Both the position numbers and the translations under genes were made by a program. A DNA stretch of 64,000 nt, taken from JAGOUU01 sp964387745. GTDB lineage: Bacteria; Pseudomonadota; Gammaproteobacteria; JAGOUU01. Every line of letters begins with the position of its first letter. Position 1 is the stretch's first letter. Under the pieces are notes generated by a model that worked only from the letters and a program-made list of their open reading frames with translations, made no database searches and was not told the DNA's origin. The DNA lies in contig CAYLXL010000004.1 in the NCBI GenBank assembly GCA_964387745.1, positions 1 through 64,000 of the forward strand, written 5' to 3'. Positions 17,985 through 27,515 of the stretch are shown piece after piece.

Positions 17985-19405
17985 TGTTAAAAATTTACGA
18001 TAGCTTATCACGCACCAAAAAGGAATTTATCCCGCTGGATAAAAACCGCAAAAAAGTGAATATGTATGTCTGTGGTGTTACTGTTTATGATTATTGTCAT
18101 ATCGGTCATGCGCGGACATACATTGCTTTTGATGTGATTTATAAATACTTGGAATTTATAGGTTATAAAGTTCATTATGTGCGAAATGTTACTGATATAG
18201 ATGACAAGATAATTACCCGAGCTAATGAGCGTCATGAGCTTGCTAGCGATGTTGCTGTGCAATTTACCAACATCATGCACGAAGACTTTAAGAAATTAGG
18301 TTTGGCAAGACCTAAAGATGAGCCTAAAGCTACAGAAACCATTCCTGAGATTATAGCTTTCATTCAAGATCTATTAGATCAAAAACATGCTTATGTCGGT
18401 AAAAATGGTGATGTGTTTTTTGCGGTGCGAGATTACAAAGATTACGGGCAGCTTACACAACAATCTTTAGACAGTCTACTGTCAGGTGTGCGTGTAGAAA
18501 AAAATGATGCTAAACGTGATCCTTTGGATTTTGTTCTCTGGAAAATGGCTAAGCCCGGTGAACCATCTTGGTCATCACCATGGGGTGAGGGTAGACCAGG
18601 CTGGCATATCGAATGCTCTGCTATGGCGCAAAAAATGCTTGGCGATACTATAGACATTCACGGAGGAGGTTTTGATTTAAAATTCCCTCATCATGAAAAT
18701 GAGCGGGCGCAATCAGAAGCAAAGACAGGCAAGATTTTTGTTAACTTTTGGATGCATGCTGGGTTTCTACGTATTGATAATGAAAAAATGTCTAAGTCAT
18801 TAAAGAATTTTTTGACAATACGAGATGTGTTAGCTCAATACCAGCCTGAAGTATTACGCTGCTTTTTAGTTATGAATCACTATAGAAGTGAAGTGCATTA
18901 TTCTGACGTTTCGATTAATCAAGCAAAAAGTGCCTTAGATAGATTGTATAATACATTAAGAGGATTAAAGATTGATAGCTTTGATCTTAATAATCATCAT
19001 GATCAAGATGTGGCGCGTTATGTGGCTGAATTTCATGCAGCGATGGAGGATGACTTTAATGCTCCGCAAGCGTTTGCAGTATTATTTGATCTCGCAAAAG
19101 AAATCAATAAACAAGTTAACATAAGTAAGATTAAAGCAGGTGTGCTTGGTTATTTATTGAAAACTTTAGCAAGTATCTTTGGCATTTTGCAACAAGATCC
19201 TGAGCTGTACATGCAGTCATCCTATGAAGATAAGCCCGGTGATCAGCAATTAACAGCTGCTGAGATCGAAGGTTTGATAAAACAACGTGAGCAGGCCAGG
19301 ATAGAAAAAGACTTCAAAAAAGCAGACGTTATTAGACAGGAATTGTTGGAAAACAATATAATTTTAGAAGATGGTGCAAGTGGTACCATTTGGCGTAGAT
19401 TATAA
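17984..19405 (+). CDS. cysS: Cysteinyl-tRNA synthetase
   Basis: This 473-residue class I synthetase has the zinc-ligand region YVCGVTVYDYCHIGHART (HIGH included), GWHIECSAM with further zinc ligands, the HHENERAQSEA segment, and KMSKSLKNF. The DALR-type anticodon domain follows. GTG 17984 overlaps the gltX stop, so translation of the two is likely coupled. Length matches E. coli CysS. Confidence 0.96.
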   Translation: MLKIYDSLSRTKKEFIPLDKNRKKVNMYVCGVTVYDYCHIGHARTYIAFDVIYKYLEFIGYKVHYVRNVTDIDDKIITRANERHELASDVAVQFTNIMHEDFKKLGLARPKDEPKATETIPEIIAFIQDLLDQKHAYVGKNGDVFFAVRDYKDYGQLTQQSLDSLLSGVRVEKNDAKRDPLDFVLWKMAKPGEPSWSSPWGEGRPGWHIECSAMAQKMLGDTIDIHGGGFDLKFPHHENERAQSEAKTGKIFVNFWMHAGFLRIDNEKMSKSLKNFLTIRDVLAQYQPEVLRCFLVMNHYRSEVHYSDVSINQAKSALDRLYNTLRGLKIDSFDLNNHHDQDVARYVAEFHAAMEDDFNAPQAFAVLFDLAKEINKQVNISKIKAGVLGYLLKTLASIFGILQQDPELYMQSSYEDKPGDQQLTAAEIEGLIKQREQARIEKDFKKADVIRQELLENNIILEDGASGTIWRRL

Positions 19406-19421
19406 GAGGCTGATATAAAGA

Positions 19422-20225
19422 GTGTCAAAATTAATCTTATTTAATGATAATCAAGTTATCTTAACTGATGACAATGACTTTATTGCGGCTGATTTATTAA
19501 GCCAAGATGTTGTTATTGAACAGCTTAATTTGACTAATTTGATTTTCGATTCAGAGGTTTTGACTAATTATTCTACAGCCCATGTGCCTTCCGAATTAGT
19601 TCCGGATTTACTAGCGAGTTATAATTTTAAGTTAAGGACAATAAGATCGTTATTATTAACTACAGAATTACATAATGATCAGGGTAAATTAAAATTAATT
19701 ACTAGGGCTAAACAATTAGCTCATTGGGCAGATGATCATAAATTTTGTGGTCGATGTGGTGCGCAAACTATTAGTAGTCCGAGAGAACACGCTAAGATTT
19801 GCCAGCAATGTGGCGCGCAATATTACCCAAGATTAAGCCCTTGTATTCTAGTTGCAATCACCAATGGTCCTAATATTTTATTGGGACGATCCGCTCATTT
19901 TCCGGCTGGGGTTTATAGCTTATTAGCAGGATTTGTCGAAGTAGGAGAATCTGCTGAAGATACTGTACATCGGGAAGTTTTTGAAGAAGTAAAGGTTAAT
20001 ATCAAAAATCTTAAATACTTTGGTAGTCAATCTTGGCCTTTCCCTCATTCATTAATGCTAGCTTATACAGCGGAATATGATTCTGGCGAAATAGTTGTCG
20101 ACACTAATGAACTAGAAGATGCGAGATGGTTTAACCTAAAAACGCTCAAAACATGTCCAGAGTTGTTGCCAGCTAAAGGTAGTTTATCGCGAATGGTATT
20201 AGACAATTTGATATATCATGATTAA
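19422..20225 (+). CDS. nudC: NADH pyrophosphatase / NAD-capped RNA decapping Nudix hydrolase
   Basis: This 267-residue protein starts with GTG. It has a four-cysteine zinc ribbon (CGRCGAQ, then CQQCGAQYYPRLSP), and a full Nudix box GFVEVGESAEDTVHREVFEE followed by SQSWPFPHSLMLAY, which is the NudC-specific SQPWPFPxS motif with one change. It hydrolyses NAD(H) and can remove NAD caps from RNA. It overlaps the ABC transporter start by eight bases. Confidence 0.93.
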   Translation: MSKLILFNDNQVILTDDNDFIAADLLSQDVVIEQLNLTNLIFDSEVLTNYSTAHVPSELVPDLLASYNFKLRTIRSLLLTTELHNDQGKLKLITRAKQLAHWADDHKFCGRCGAQTISSPREHAKICQQCGAQYYPRLSPCILVAITNGPNILLGRSAHFPAGVYSLLAGFVEVGESAEDTVHREVFEEVKVNIKNLKYFGSQSWPFPHSLMLAYTAEYDSGEIVVDTNELEDARWFNLKTLKTCPELLPAKGSLSRMVLDNLIYHD

Positions 20226-21993
20226 GCCTTATTTTAACCTAATAAAGACAGTTTGGCATAACGGTAGAACGTGGCATAGGTCTATAGTAGGTTATTACAT
20301 CGCTTACATTATAGCGCAAGGTTGCTTGAGTCTTAGTCCTTATGCTTTTGGCCGTACTATTGATGTTCTACAAAATTTTACGAGTGACAAATTATCTGAT
20401 GTAATTTATTGGTTGGCATTTGGTGTTGGGGCACTGATAACTTTTTGGGTATTTCATGGTCCTGCTCGTATTCAAGAACGATATGTTGCTTTACGTATCC
20501 AGCAAGGCTATAAAATAAATTTTTATGATCAGATCACCCGCATGCCACTCAAATGGCATCAAGATCATCACTCCGGCAATATTATTACGAGACTCAATCG
20601 TGCCTCGCAAGCTTTATTAAAATTTGCCGGTGATCAGTTTATGTATATTGAAACAATTATAAAGTTACTTGTTTCATTAGGATTTCTACTTTGGATTTCA
20701 CTGCCTGTTGGTTTATTAAATGTATTTACCTGTGTTTTAGCAGCAACTACGGTGCATCTTTATGATCGTAAATTAATCCCTCTGTACAATAGTCAAAACG
20801 AGATAGATAATCACGTGGGCGCAGTAATCTATGATTATATTAGCAATATGACCACTGTTTTAACTTTACGTTTGGGCGAATTAACGCGCTCAAACTTGTT
20901 TCAGCGGATGCTATCCGTTTGGCCTTATTATCGCCGCGAAGTCTTAATTAATGAGTTTAAATGGTTTAGCGTGGGCTTGGTTTTATCAGCCATGCAATCT
21001 TTGATATTGGTTACTTATATTATTTATACTCTCCATACTACTGGTACAATTATGATTGGCCTGGTGGTGATGATGTTTCGCTATCAAACTGATCTTAATG
21101 AAGTGTTTTATATGATAAGTTCTTTTTACAGTGAGCTTGTGCGTATGGATACTGACATTAAAGGGTTAGATCCTGTATGGAAAGAAATGGAACAGTTAGC
21201 TCATGTACCATTAGGGGAGCGCACGGCAAGGAACTGGCATGAGTTTAATATAGAGCATCTTAATTTCAATCACGTTTCTAAACATACAGATAAACATGGT
21301 AAAACTGAGTATAAATATAAACAGGTTTTTCAAGATCTTAATTTAAGCTTTAAACGCGGTGAAAAGATAGCGCTGATTGGATCTAGTGGTGGTGGTAAAA
21401 GTACGTTGTTAAATTTATTAGCGGGTTCATATTCTGCAGATAAAGTTAAATTAACCATAGATGGTTTTTCTTTTGATTCTCTAGAGCCTCTGCAGGCTAT
21501 TACAACTCTTATCCCGCAAGATGCTGAGTTATTCGAAAACACAGTTGAGTTTAACGTTAGTCTGGATCTGCAGGTTGAACGATCTGAAATTGATCAAGCT
21601 ATAAAATTAGCAAAATTTGATGAAGTACTAGAGACTTTGCCTCTGGGTTTACAGACAGATATTAGAGAGAAGGGCTTGAATTTTTCTGGTGGACAAAAAC
21701 AGAGATTGGCATTGGCAAGAGGTTTATTTGCCGCACGTTATAGCTCTCTTATTTTAATGGATGAACCAACTTCGAGTATTGATCTGCAAACAGAGAAACA
21801 AATCCTCAATGGCATACTCGAGGCTTTTTCAGATGCAACGATGCTGGTGTCATTGCATCGCCTACATTTGCTGTCAAAATTTGATAAAATTATTATGCTA
21901 AAACACGGCAAGGTAATTGCTTATGGAACAGCCCAAGAGTTATTAACTAACCCTGGGCCGGTGCGTGATTTGTGGCAGTCGTATAAAGATTAA
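20218..21993 (+). CDS. ABC exporter half-transporter (fused membrane and ATPase domains)
   Basis: This 591-residue protein has six membrane helices in residues about 25-320, then an ATPase domain with Walker A GSSGGGKST, signature FSGGQKQR, Walker B LILMDEPTSSID, and the H-loop His (VSLHRL). This is the type IV exporter (MsbA/Atm-like) architecture, working as a dimer. It lacks features of MsbA or HlyB that would name a substrate. It is the last gene of the gltX-cysS-nudC group, and the 90-bp tandem repeat follows immediately. Confidence 0.87.
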   Translation: MIKPYFNLIKTVWHNGRTWHRSIVGYYIAYIIAQGCLSLSPYAFGRTIDVLQNFTSDKLSDVIYWLAFGVGALITFWVFHGPARIQERYVALRIQQGYKINFYDQITRMPLKWHQDHHSGNIITRLNRASQALLKFAGDQFMYIETIIKLLVSLGFLLWISLPVGLLNVFTCVLAATTVHLYDRKLIPLYNSQNEIDNHVGAVIYDYISNMTTVLTLRLGELTRSNLFQRMLSVWPYYRREVLINEFKWFSVGLVLSAMQSLILVTYIIYTLHTTGTIMIGLVVMMFRYQTDLNEVFYMISSFYSELVRMDTDIKGLDPVWKEMEQLAHVPLGERTARNWHEFNIEHLNFNHVSKHTDKHGKTEYKYKQVFQDLNLSFKRGEKIALIGSSGGGKSTLLNLLAGSYSADKVKLTIDGFSFDSLEPLQAITTLIPQDAELFENTVEFNVSLDLQVERSEIDQAIKLAKFDEVLETLPLGLQTDIREKGLNFSGGQKQRLALARGLFAARYSSLILMDEPTSSIDLQTEKQILNGILEAFSDATMLVSLHRLHLLSKFDKIIMLKHGKVIAYGTAQELLTNPGPVRDLWQSYKD

Positions 21994-21995
21994 GC

Positions 21996-22176
21996 GTAAT
22001 TATTCACGCTCTTTAAGTTGCACGGATTAACTCTTCTCCTTGGGAAGTACCTGAGCGAAGCGAAAGGGATGGCGTAAATCTTGAAGTAATTGTTCACGCC
22101 CTTTAAGTTGCATGGATTACTTCTTCCCCTTGGGGAAGTACTTGAGCGAAGCGAAGGGGATGGGGTAAATCTTGAA
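21996..22176. repeat. Two tandem units of a 90-bp intergenic repeat
   Basis: Unit 1 is 21996-22085 and unit 2 is 22086-22176. They share the start gtaatt-ttcacgc, the centre ttaagttgca-ggatta, the block gagcgaagcgaa, and the end gtaaatcttgaa, with scattered substitutions. A rearranged copy is at 3360-3475. No open frame or spacers are present, so this is neither coding nor CRISPR. The remaining bases to folD (22177-22263) show nothing specific. Confidence 0.85.
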
Positions 22177-22263
22177 TACCTCTACGGACTTGAAAATATA
22201 TATCCTCCAACACACAGTCTAATCTTTCATTGATTTCATTATTCATGATTAAGTTTATCAAGT

Positions 22264-23136
22264 TTATTTTATCCATTCAGATAAATTTAGATTATAACAT
22301 TCAAGTGTATTCTCTAATAACATAGCAACTGTCATCGGTCCAACTCCACCTGGAACAGGTGTAATATAACTCGCAATCTCTTTTATATGGTCGAAATCAA
22401 CGTCACCACAAATAGTTCCGTTAGGTAATCGGGTGATCCCTATATCTATAACAATAGCGCCAGTTTTGATGTAGTCTTTTTTAATTAAGCCAGGTTTGCC
22501 CACAGCCGAACAGATTATATCTGCATTTATACAATGTTGTTTTAGATCAGCTGTTAATTTGTGACAAACTGTTACCGTCGCGCCTGCTGCCAGCATTTCG
22601 AGTGCTAATGGTCGGCCGACAATGTTTGATGCACCAATTATAGTTACATTTTTCGCCGCCACACTAATTTTATAATGCTCTAGCAACTTCATAATACCTT
22701 TAGGGGTGCACGGTCTTATTGTTGGAAATTTTTGAGCTAGACGGCCTAAATTATAAGGGTTAAAACCATCTACGTCTTTATTTGTATGGATAGACGAGAG
22801 TATTTTGCTTAATGTTTCATTTTGGGATAAATGTTTAGGTAAAGGCAGTTGTAACAAAATCCCATGAATTTTTCGATCTTTATTAAGTTCATCGATAAGA
22901 TCTAGTAATTTTTGTTCATTGATGCTTTCTGGTAAAAAGTATTCAATAGCATTGATAGACACGTTTTTACAAGCTATTTGTTTATTTTGTACATAGATTT
23001 TAGACGCTGGGTCGTTACCAATCAAAATAACAGCTAAATTAATTTTATTTTCTAGATTATTGGTTACAATATATTCTTTAATTTTATTTTGGTAGCTAGT
23101 AGCTAGTGCTTTGCCGTCTAGTATAGTTGCCGACAT
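22264..23136 (-). CDS. folD: Methylenetetrahydrofolate dehydrogenase / methenyl-THF cyclohydrolase
   Basis: This 290-residue bifunctional enzyme interconverts one-carbon folates and yields NADPH. The conserved signatures are LQLPLPKHL (folate site), KDVDGFNPYNLGRL, GASNIVGRP and the C-terminal TPVPGGVGPMT. The catalytic Lys-Cys tandem region YVQNKQIACKN is present. I prefer ATG 23136 (MSATILDGK) over an in-frame TTG six codons upstream because it matches the family N-terminus. It is divergent from fadD. Confidence 0.94.
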   Translation of the reverse strand: MSATILDGKALATSYQNKIKEYIVTNNLENKINLAVILIGNDPASKIYVQNKQIACKNVSINAIEYFLPESINEQKLLDLIDELNKDRKIHGILLQLPLPKHLSQNETLSKILSSIHTNKDVDGFNPYNLGRLAQKFPTIRPCTPKGIMKLLEHYKISVAAKNVTIIGASNIVGRPLALEMLAAGATVTVCHKLTADLKQHCINADIICSAVGKPGLIKKDYIKTGAIVIDIGITRLPNGTICGDVDFDHIKEIASYITPVPGGVGPMTVAMLLENTLECYNLNLSEWIK

Positions 23137-23233
23137 AGGAGTTCTCAGATTCAATTGTAATTAGTCAATTTTAGCATATAAGCTAATTTTGTGACACTAA
23201 TTTGCCTAATTTGCTCAACAGAGTTATATATAG

Positions 23234-23261
23234 TTGCTTAGTTGCAATAAATTATTATAAT
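23234..23261 (+). promoter_or_regulatory. Candidate sigma-70 promoter of fadD
   Basis: TTGCTT (23234-23239) and a perfect TATAAT (23256-23261) are separated by 16 bases, about 48 bp before the fadD start. The position and spacing are good, but the background is AT-rich. Confidence 0.5.
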
Positions 23262-23308
23262 AATTCGATACTTACATAATATAAGCTTAAGACGTCTTTG
23301 GAGCACAC

Positions 23309-24973
23309 ATGGAAAAAGTCTGGTTAAAAAGTTATCCAACCTGGGTACCAGCAGAGATCAATTTTCAGGAGTATAGTTCATTAGCTGATTTGCTATTACA
23401 AAGCTGTAAAAAATATGAGAATAACCCAGCTTATGAGTGCTTTGGTGTACAAATTACTTACAGTCAATTACACAATCAAGCAAAGGCTTTTGCCGCGTAT
23501 TTACAAAATGTGTTAGGTATGCAAAAGGGAGAGCGCATCGCCATTATGATGCCCAATTTATTGCAATACCCCATTGCCTTAATGGGCGCTTTTATGGCTG
23601 GGCTTGTAGTGGTCAATGTTAATCCGCTATATACCGCTCGAGAATTAGAGCTGCAATTAAAAGACTGCGGGGCAACATGTATTGTTATTGTAGAAAATTT
23701 TGCCAATGTACTAGAAAAAGTTATTAATAACACAGAATTAAAACATGTTATAACTACCAAAATGGGTGATTGTTTAGGATTCTTAAAAGGATCTATAATC
23801 AATTTAGTAGTTAAGCATGTAAAAAAATTAGTACCAAAGTGGAGTGTACCGGGTGCTATATCATTTAAAACCGTTATTAATAGCGGGGCTCAGTTACCCT
23901 ATAATCCAGTTAATCTAAGTTTAGAAGATATTGCTTTTCTGCAATATACTGGTGGTACCACAGGTGTTGCCAAAGGTGCTATGTTGACGCACGCTAATAT
24001 GGTGGCTAATGTTTGCCAGGCTAGAGCATGGATCGGGCATGATCTTAAATTAGGCGCAGAAATTATTATTACTGCGCTACCGCTATATCATATTTTTTCA
24101 CTTACTGCCAATTGTTTGACATTTTCGTCTATAGGTGGCCTAAACGTCTTAATTACTAACCCGCGTGACATGCCACGATTTGTACAGACGTTGAGTAAAA
24201 TAAAATTTACAGCGATTACAGGTGTGAATACTTTATTCAATGGTTTGTTAAATAATCCTAAATTTAAAGATATTGATTTTAGCCATCTAAAGTTTGTTTT
24301 AGGCGGTGGTACTGCTATCCAATCACATGTGGCTGAAAAATGGCACGAAGTTACTGGTGTGCCTTTGCTAGAAGCTTATGGGCTTACAGAGACATCTCCC
24401 GCTGCGTGTATTAATCCTATTAATATGAAAAATTATACAGGTAGTATCGGCTTACCAATTAGTAATACAGATATAGTAATATTAGGCGATAACGATGTGG
24501 AGCTAGGGTTTAATCAGCCTGGTGAATTATGTATTAAAGGTCCTCAGGTAATGTCTGGATATTGGCAAAAGCCAGATGAAACTGCTAAAGCTTTTACTAA
24601 AGATGGTTGGTTCCGTACAGGCGACATTGCGACTATAGACGAGTCTGGATTTGTAAAAATAGTCGATCGTAAAAAAGATATGATTATTGTTTCAGGCTTC
24701 AATGTTTATCCTAATGAAATTGAAGAAATCGTAGCGGGTCATCCTGGTGTATTAGAGGCTGCAGCAATAGGTGTGCCAAGTGAACAAACAGGAGAGATTG
24801 TTAAAATATTTGTTGTTAAAAAAGATCCTAATTTAACATCAGAAGATTTAATCACTTATTGTCGTCAGTACTTAACGCCTTATAAAGTACCAAAGCAGGT
24901 TGAGTTCAGGGATGAATTGCCGAAGTCGAATGTGGGTAAGATTTTGCGTAAGGACTTAAGGGCTCTGGCATAG
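23309..24973 (+). CDS. fadD: Long-chain fatty acid-CoA ligase
   Basis: This 554-residue member of the adenylate-forming superfamily activates fatty acids to acyl-CoA. The AMP-binding P-loop region QYTGGTTGVAKGAM, the LLEAYGLTETSPA motif, the DGWFRTGDIA hinge Asp, and the C-terminal catalytic Lys in KSNVGKILRKDLR are present. Length and motif order match FadD. A GGAG ribosome site precedes the ATG. It is a single-gene transcript with a hairpin 45 bp downstream. Confidence 0.93.
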   Translation: MEKVWLKSYPTWVPAEINFQEYSSLADLLLQSCKKYENNPAYECFGVQITYSQLHNQAKAFAAYLQNVLGMQKGERIAIMMPNLLQYPIALMGAFMAGLVVVNVNPLYTARELELQLKDCGATCIVIVENFANVLEKVINNTELKHVITTKMGDCLGFLKGSIINLVVKHVKKLVPKWSVPGAISFKTVINSGAQLPYNPVNLSLEDIAFLQYTGGTTGVAKGAMLTHANMVANVCQARAWIGHDLKLGAEIIITALPLYHIFSLTANCLTFSSIGGLNVLITNPRDMPRFVQTLSKIKFTAITGVNTLFNGLLNNPKFKDIDFSHLKFVLGGGTAIQSHVAEKWHEVTGVPLLEAYGLTETSPAACINPINMKNYTGSIGLPISNTDIVILGDNDVELGFNQPGELCIKGPQVMSGYWQKPDETAKAFTKDGWFRTGDIATIDESGFVKIVDRKKDMIIVSGFNVYPNEIEEIVAGHPGVLEAAAIGVPSEQTGEIVKIFVVKKDPNLTSEDLITYCRQYLTPYKVPKQVEFRDELPKSNVGKILRKDLRALA

Positions 24974-25017
24974 GCTTGGATAACTAGATTTTTTGACAGA
25001 TGTTAATTTGCATATTT

Positions 25018-25054
25018 CTATCTTTTCTTAGTGAATATTATTAAGAAAAGATAG
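25018..25054. terminator. Perfect 13-bp hairpin after fadD
   Basis: The arms ctatcttttctta (25018-25030) and taagaaaagatag (25042-25054) pair fully around an 11-base loop, between the converging fadD and SulP genes. There is no separate T-tract, but the arms are themselves T-rich or A-rich, so termination on either strand is plausible. Confidence 0.6.
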
Positions 25055-25135
25055 GATCATGAATCAAAGACTTGGCACATTTGTGGTTAAAATATACCAG
25101 GAGAATCTTATAAGGCTTAGGTGCCCCCGTGCCAA

Positions 25136-27418
25136 TCAACTTCCAGTCTTTTCTAAATCTTCAATAGATAGTGGTTTCAATTTAAACGGAAGCTCGAATT
25201 GGCCAGAAGAAATGTCAGTAAACACATTGGTCTTTGGATCCCATTCAGAAATAGTATTGGTATTAAATTCAAAAAACCAGCCGTGAATTGTCAAAAGATT
25301 CTGTTGCAGTCTTTCTTGTACTATAGGATAGCTTGATAAATTTTTGATCTGATTAATAACGTTTAATCTGGCGATTTCATCTAACGGCAAATCTAGAGAA
25401 ATTTGTAATTGCTCTTTCATTTTGTCTATCCATATTTGTGACTGGGCAGATAAATGATTCACTGCTGGGTAAGCACAGATACGAATAGCGCCACAGTTGG
25501 CATGACCACAGACTACGATGTCAGTAATATTAAGCGCTCCTAATGCAAATTCAATTGCGGCTACTTCGCTACAGGGGATAAAATGACTATGCGCAGGGAT
25601 ATAATTGCCGACGTTTCTCATAATAAATAATTCACCAGGCTCAGAGGAGGTGATAAGTGTAGGATCGATCCTGCTGTCTGAGCATGTAATAAATAAAGTA
25701 TGTGGTTCTTGTTTGGTTGCCATAAAGTCAAATAATTTACGGTCATAGTATTTTCGTTCAGCATAAAACTTTTGAACACCATGCACTAGTCGGCTATATG
25801 AAGAGACTCCATTAGTTGAAAGAGATTTCTTTTTAAGTTCTGTTTCAGAGAAAAGATAATAATGATCAATGATTTTACCGCCGCCCCAAATTTTGAATAA
25901 TGGTTCAAAACGGGTAGGCAGGCCCTTGATGTAAAAATTAATTTTTTGTGAGAGGCAATAATTAAATAAATCAATAATAGCATTGGCCCCTGAGCTGTCT
26001 AAATTGGTAACCTGAGATAGATCGAGTACCACGGTTTGGCCACTTTGAGCTATATTTAAATGTCCTTCAAAGTTGGTGATCTCTTTAGCAGATAAAAATG
26101 TTAATGAGCCAGTTATAGAAACGCGTATAGTATTGTCATAAGAGCTGGTAGAGACATGCAATTGAGTTTTAGTGGCTTTGATGAGAATAATTATACTGGC
26201 TGCAATAATACCAGCTTGTATGCCGACAAGTAGATCGGTGAAAATGATGGTTATGAAAGTTATAAGGTAGATAAGCCCTTCCGATCGCGAGGTTTTCCAT
26301 AATCCAAAGAACTCTTTATGATTTATCATAGAAAAAGCAACAGAAAATAGAACCCCAGCTAGAGCTGCGATTGGTATTAAGCTAATTACAGGTGCTAAGA
26401 AAAAAACTGTGACTAGAATAATTAATGAATGAAAAACACTTGCTCGGCGTGTTTTAGCGCCAGCTTTTAAATTAGTCAATGAACGCGCTATGACGCTGGT
26501 TACGGGTATACCTGAAAATACTGCTGCCGTGATATTGCCTAAACCTAGACCAATTAATTCTTGATCAGCATCATGTTTTTTTCCTTTGGTTAATTTATCA
26601 AGTACTGAGCATGATAATAATGTTTCTAGTGAGGCTAACATAAATACAGCTAATGCACTCATAAACATTTCATTGAGTGGACCAGGGATGGTTGATGGTA
26701 ATCTCGGATAAGGAAGAGTGCGAGGTATTTCGCCAATAACGGGTATATTAGCAAAACCAAGTGCATAGCCAATTAAACTTGCAATTGTTACAGCTGGTAA
26801 AATTGCGGGTAATTTGGGCATTAATTTAGGTAATACACGAATAAGGATTATTGTGTTGACAACAATAAAAAAACAGCCAAAATTTGCTTGATGAAAATAT
26901 TCACGAAGATGAATAAAGACATCTATAGTGTTAGATTCTTGTGGCGGTAAAAGTCCGAATGCCCGAGGTAGCTGATTAATAATGATAATAGCGCCTATAC
27001 CCGCCGTGAAGCCGGCTATAACTGGTACGGGCACATAGCGTGCTAGTTTACCAAAGCCCATTACACCGCTAAAGACGTGCATTAAACCAGCCATTAAACC
27101 GACAATCATTAAACCATCAAAACCAAATTTTTCAATGGTATCTCCCATTAGTACTGCCATTGCGACAGTAGGACCACTTACAGCTAATGGTGTGCCGCCG
27201 AAGAGAGCGCAAACAATACCTGCTACAATAGAAGTAATAATCCCTGCACCCGGAGAAGCCCCAGAAGCTAAAGCAATAGCCATGGATAACGGAATTGCAA
27301 CAAATGCAACCGTGCTTCCAGCAAGAAAGTCTGCACCTAAATGTTTAGGTGAGAACATTGCTTTCCATTCTTTTATTAAGCTGGGGATGCCAAGATTATA
27401 GTTTATAGAGTTAAGCAT
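25136..27418 (-). CDS. SulP bicarbonate/anion transporter fused to beta-carbonic anhydrase
   Basis: This 760-residue fusion begins with a SulP transporter (residues about 15-420, with SGPTVAMAVLMGDTI and about 12 to 14 membrane segments), continues with a STAS domain (about 430-530, with VVLDLSQVTNLDSSGANAI), and ends in a beta-carbonic anhydrase (about 550-740). The zinc ligands of the latter are all present: CSDSRIDP and GHANCGA. The natural reading is inorganic carbon uptake coupled to CO2/bicarbonate interconversion at the inner membrane. Such fusions are known in several bacteria. It is monocistronic. Confidence 0.92.
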   Translation of the reverse strand: MLNSINYNLGIPSLIKEWKAMFSPKHLGADFLAGSTVAFVAIPLSMAIALASGASPGAGIITSIVAGIVCALFGGTPLAVSGPTVAMAVLMGDTIEKFGFDGLMIVGLMAGLMHVFSGVMGFGKLARYVPVPVIAGFTAGIGAIIIINQLPRAFGLLPPQESNTIDVFIHLREYFHQANFGCFFIVVNTIILIRVLPKLMPKLPAILPAVTIASLIGYALGFANIPVIGEIPRTLPYPRLPSTIPGPLNEMFMSALAVFMLASLETLLSCSVLDKLTKGKKHDADQELIGLGLGNITAAVFSGIPVTSVIARSLTNLKAGAKTRRASVFHSLIILVTVFFLAPVISLIPIAALAGVLFSVAFSMINHKEFFGLWKTSRSEGLIYLITFITIIFTDLLVGIQAGIIAASIIILIKATKTQLHVSTSSYDNTIRVSITGSLTFLSAKEITNFEGHLNIAQSGQTVVLDLSQVTNLDSSGANAIIDLFNYCLSQKINFYIKGLPTRFEPLFKIWGGGKIIDHYYLFSETELKKKSLSTNGVSSYSRLVHGVQKFYAERKYYDRKLFDFMATKQEPHTLFITCSDSRIDPTLITSSEPGELFIMRNVGNYIPAHSHFIPCSEVAAIEFALGALNITDIVVCGHANCGAIRICAYPAVNHLSAQSQIWIDKMKEQLQISLDLPLDEIARLNVINQIKNLSSYPIVQERLQQNLLTIHGWFFEFNTNTISEWDPKTNVFTDISSGQFELPFKLKPLSIEDLEKTGS

Positions 27419-27515
27419 ATAGATGCTCCATGATATTTATACTTCTTACATCAAGGGTATCTGATTTTGGCTTATTTTAATAGATTATAAATAATAAATT
27501 TATGTGAGAATTTAT

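Noticed and set aside
21996..22176. Possible CRISPR-like array
   Set aside because: There are only two 90-bp adjacent units with no spacer between them and no cas genes nearby.
25059..25286. A 75-codon plus-strand open frame
   Set aside because: It lies mostly antisense to the carbonic anhydrase end, has no recognisable features, and overlaps the fadD hairpin.
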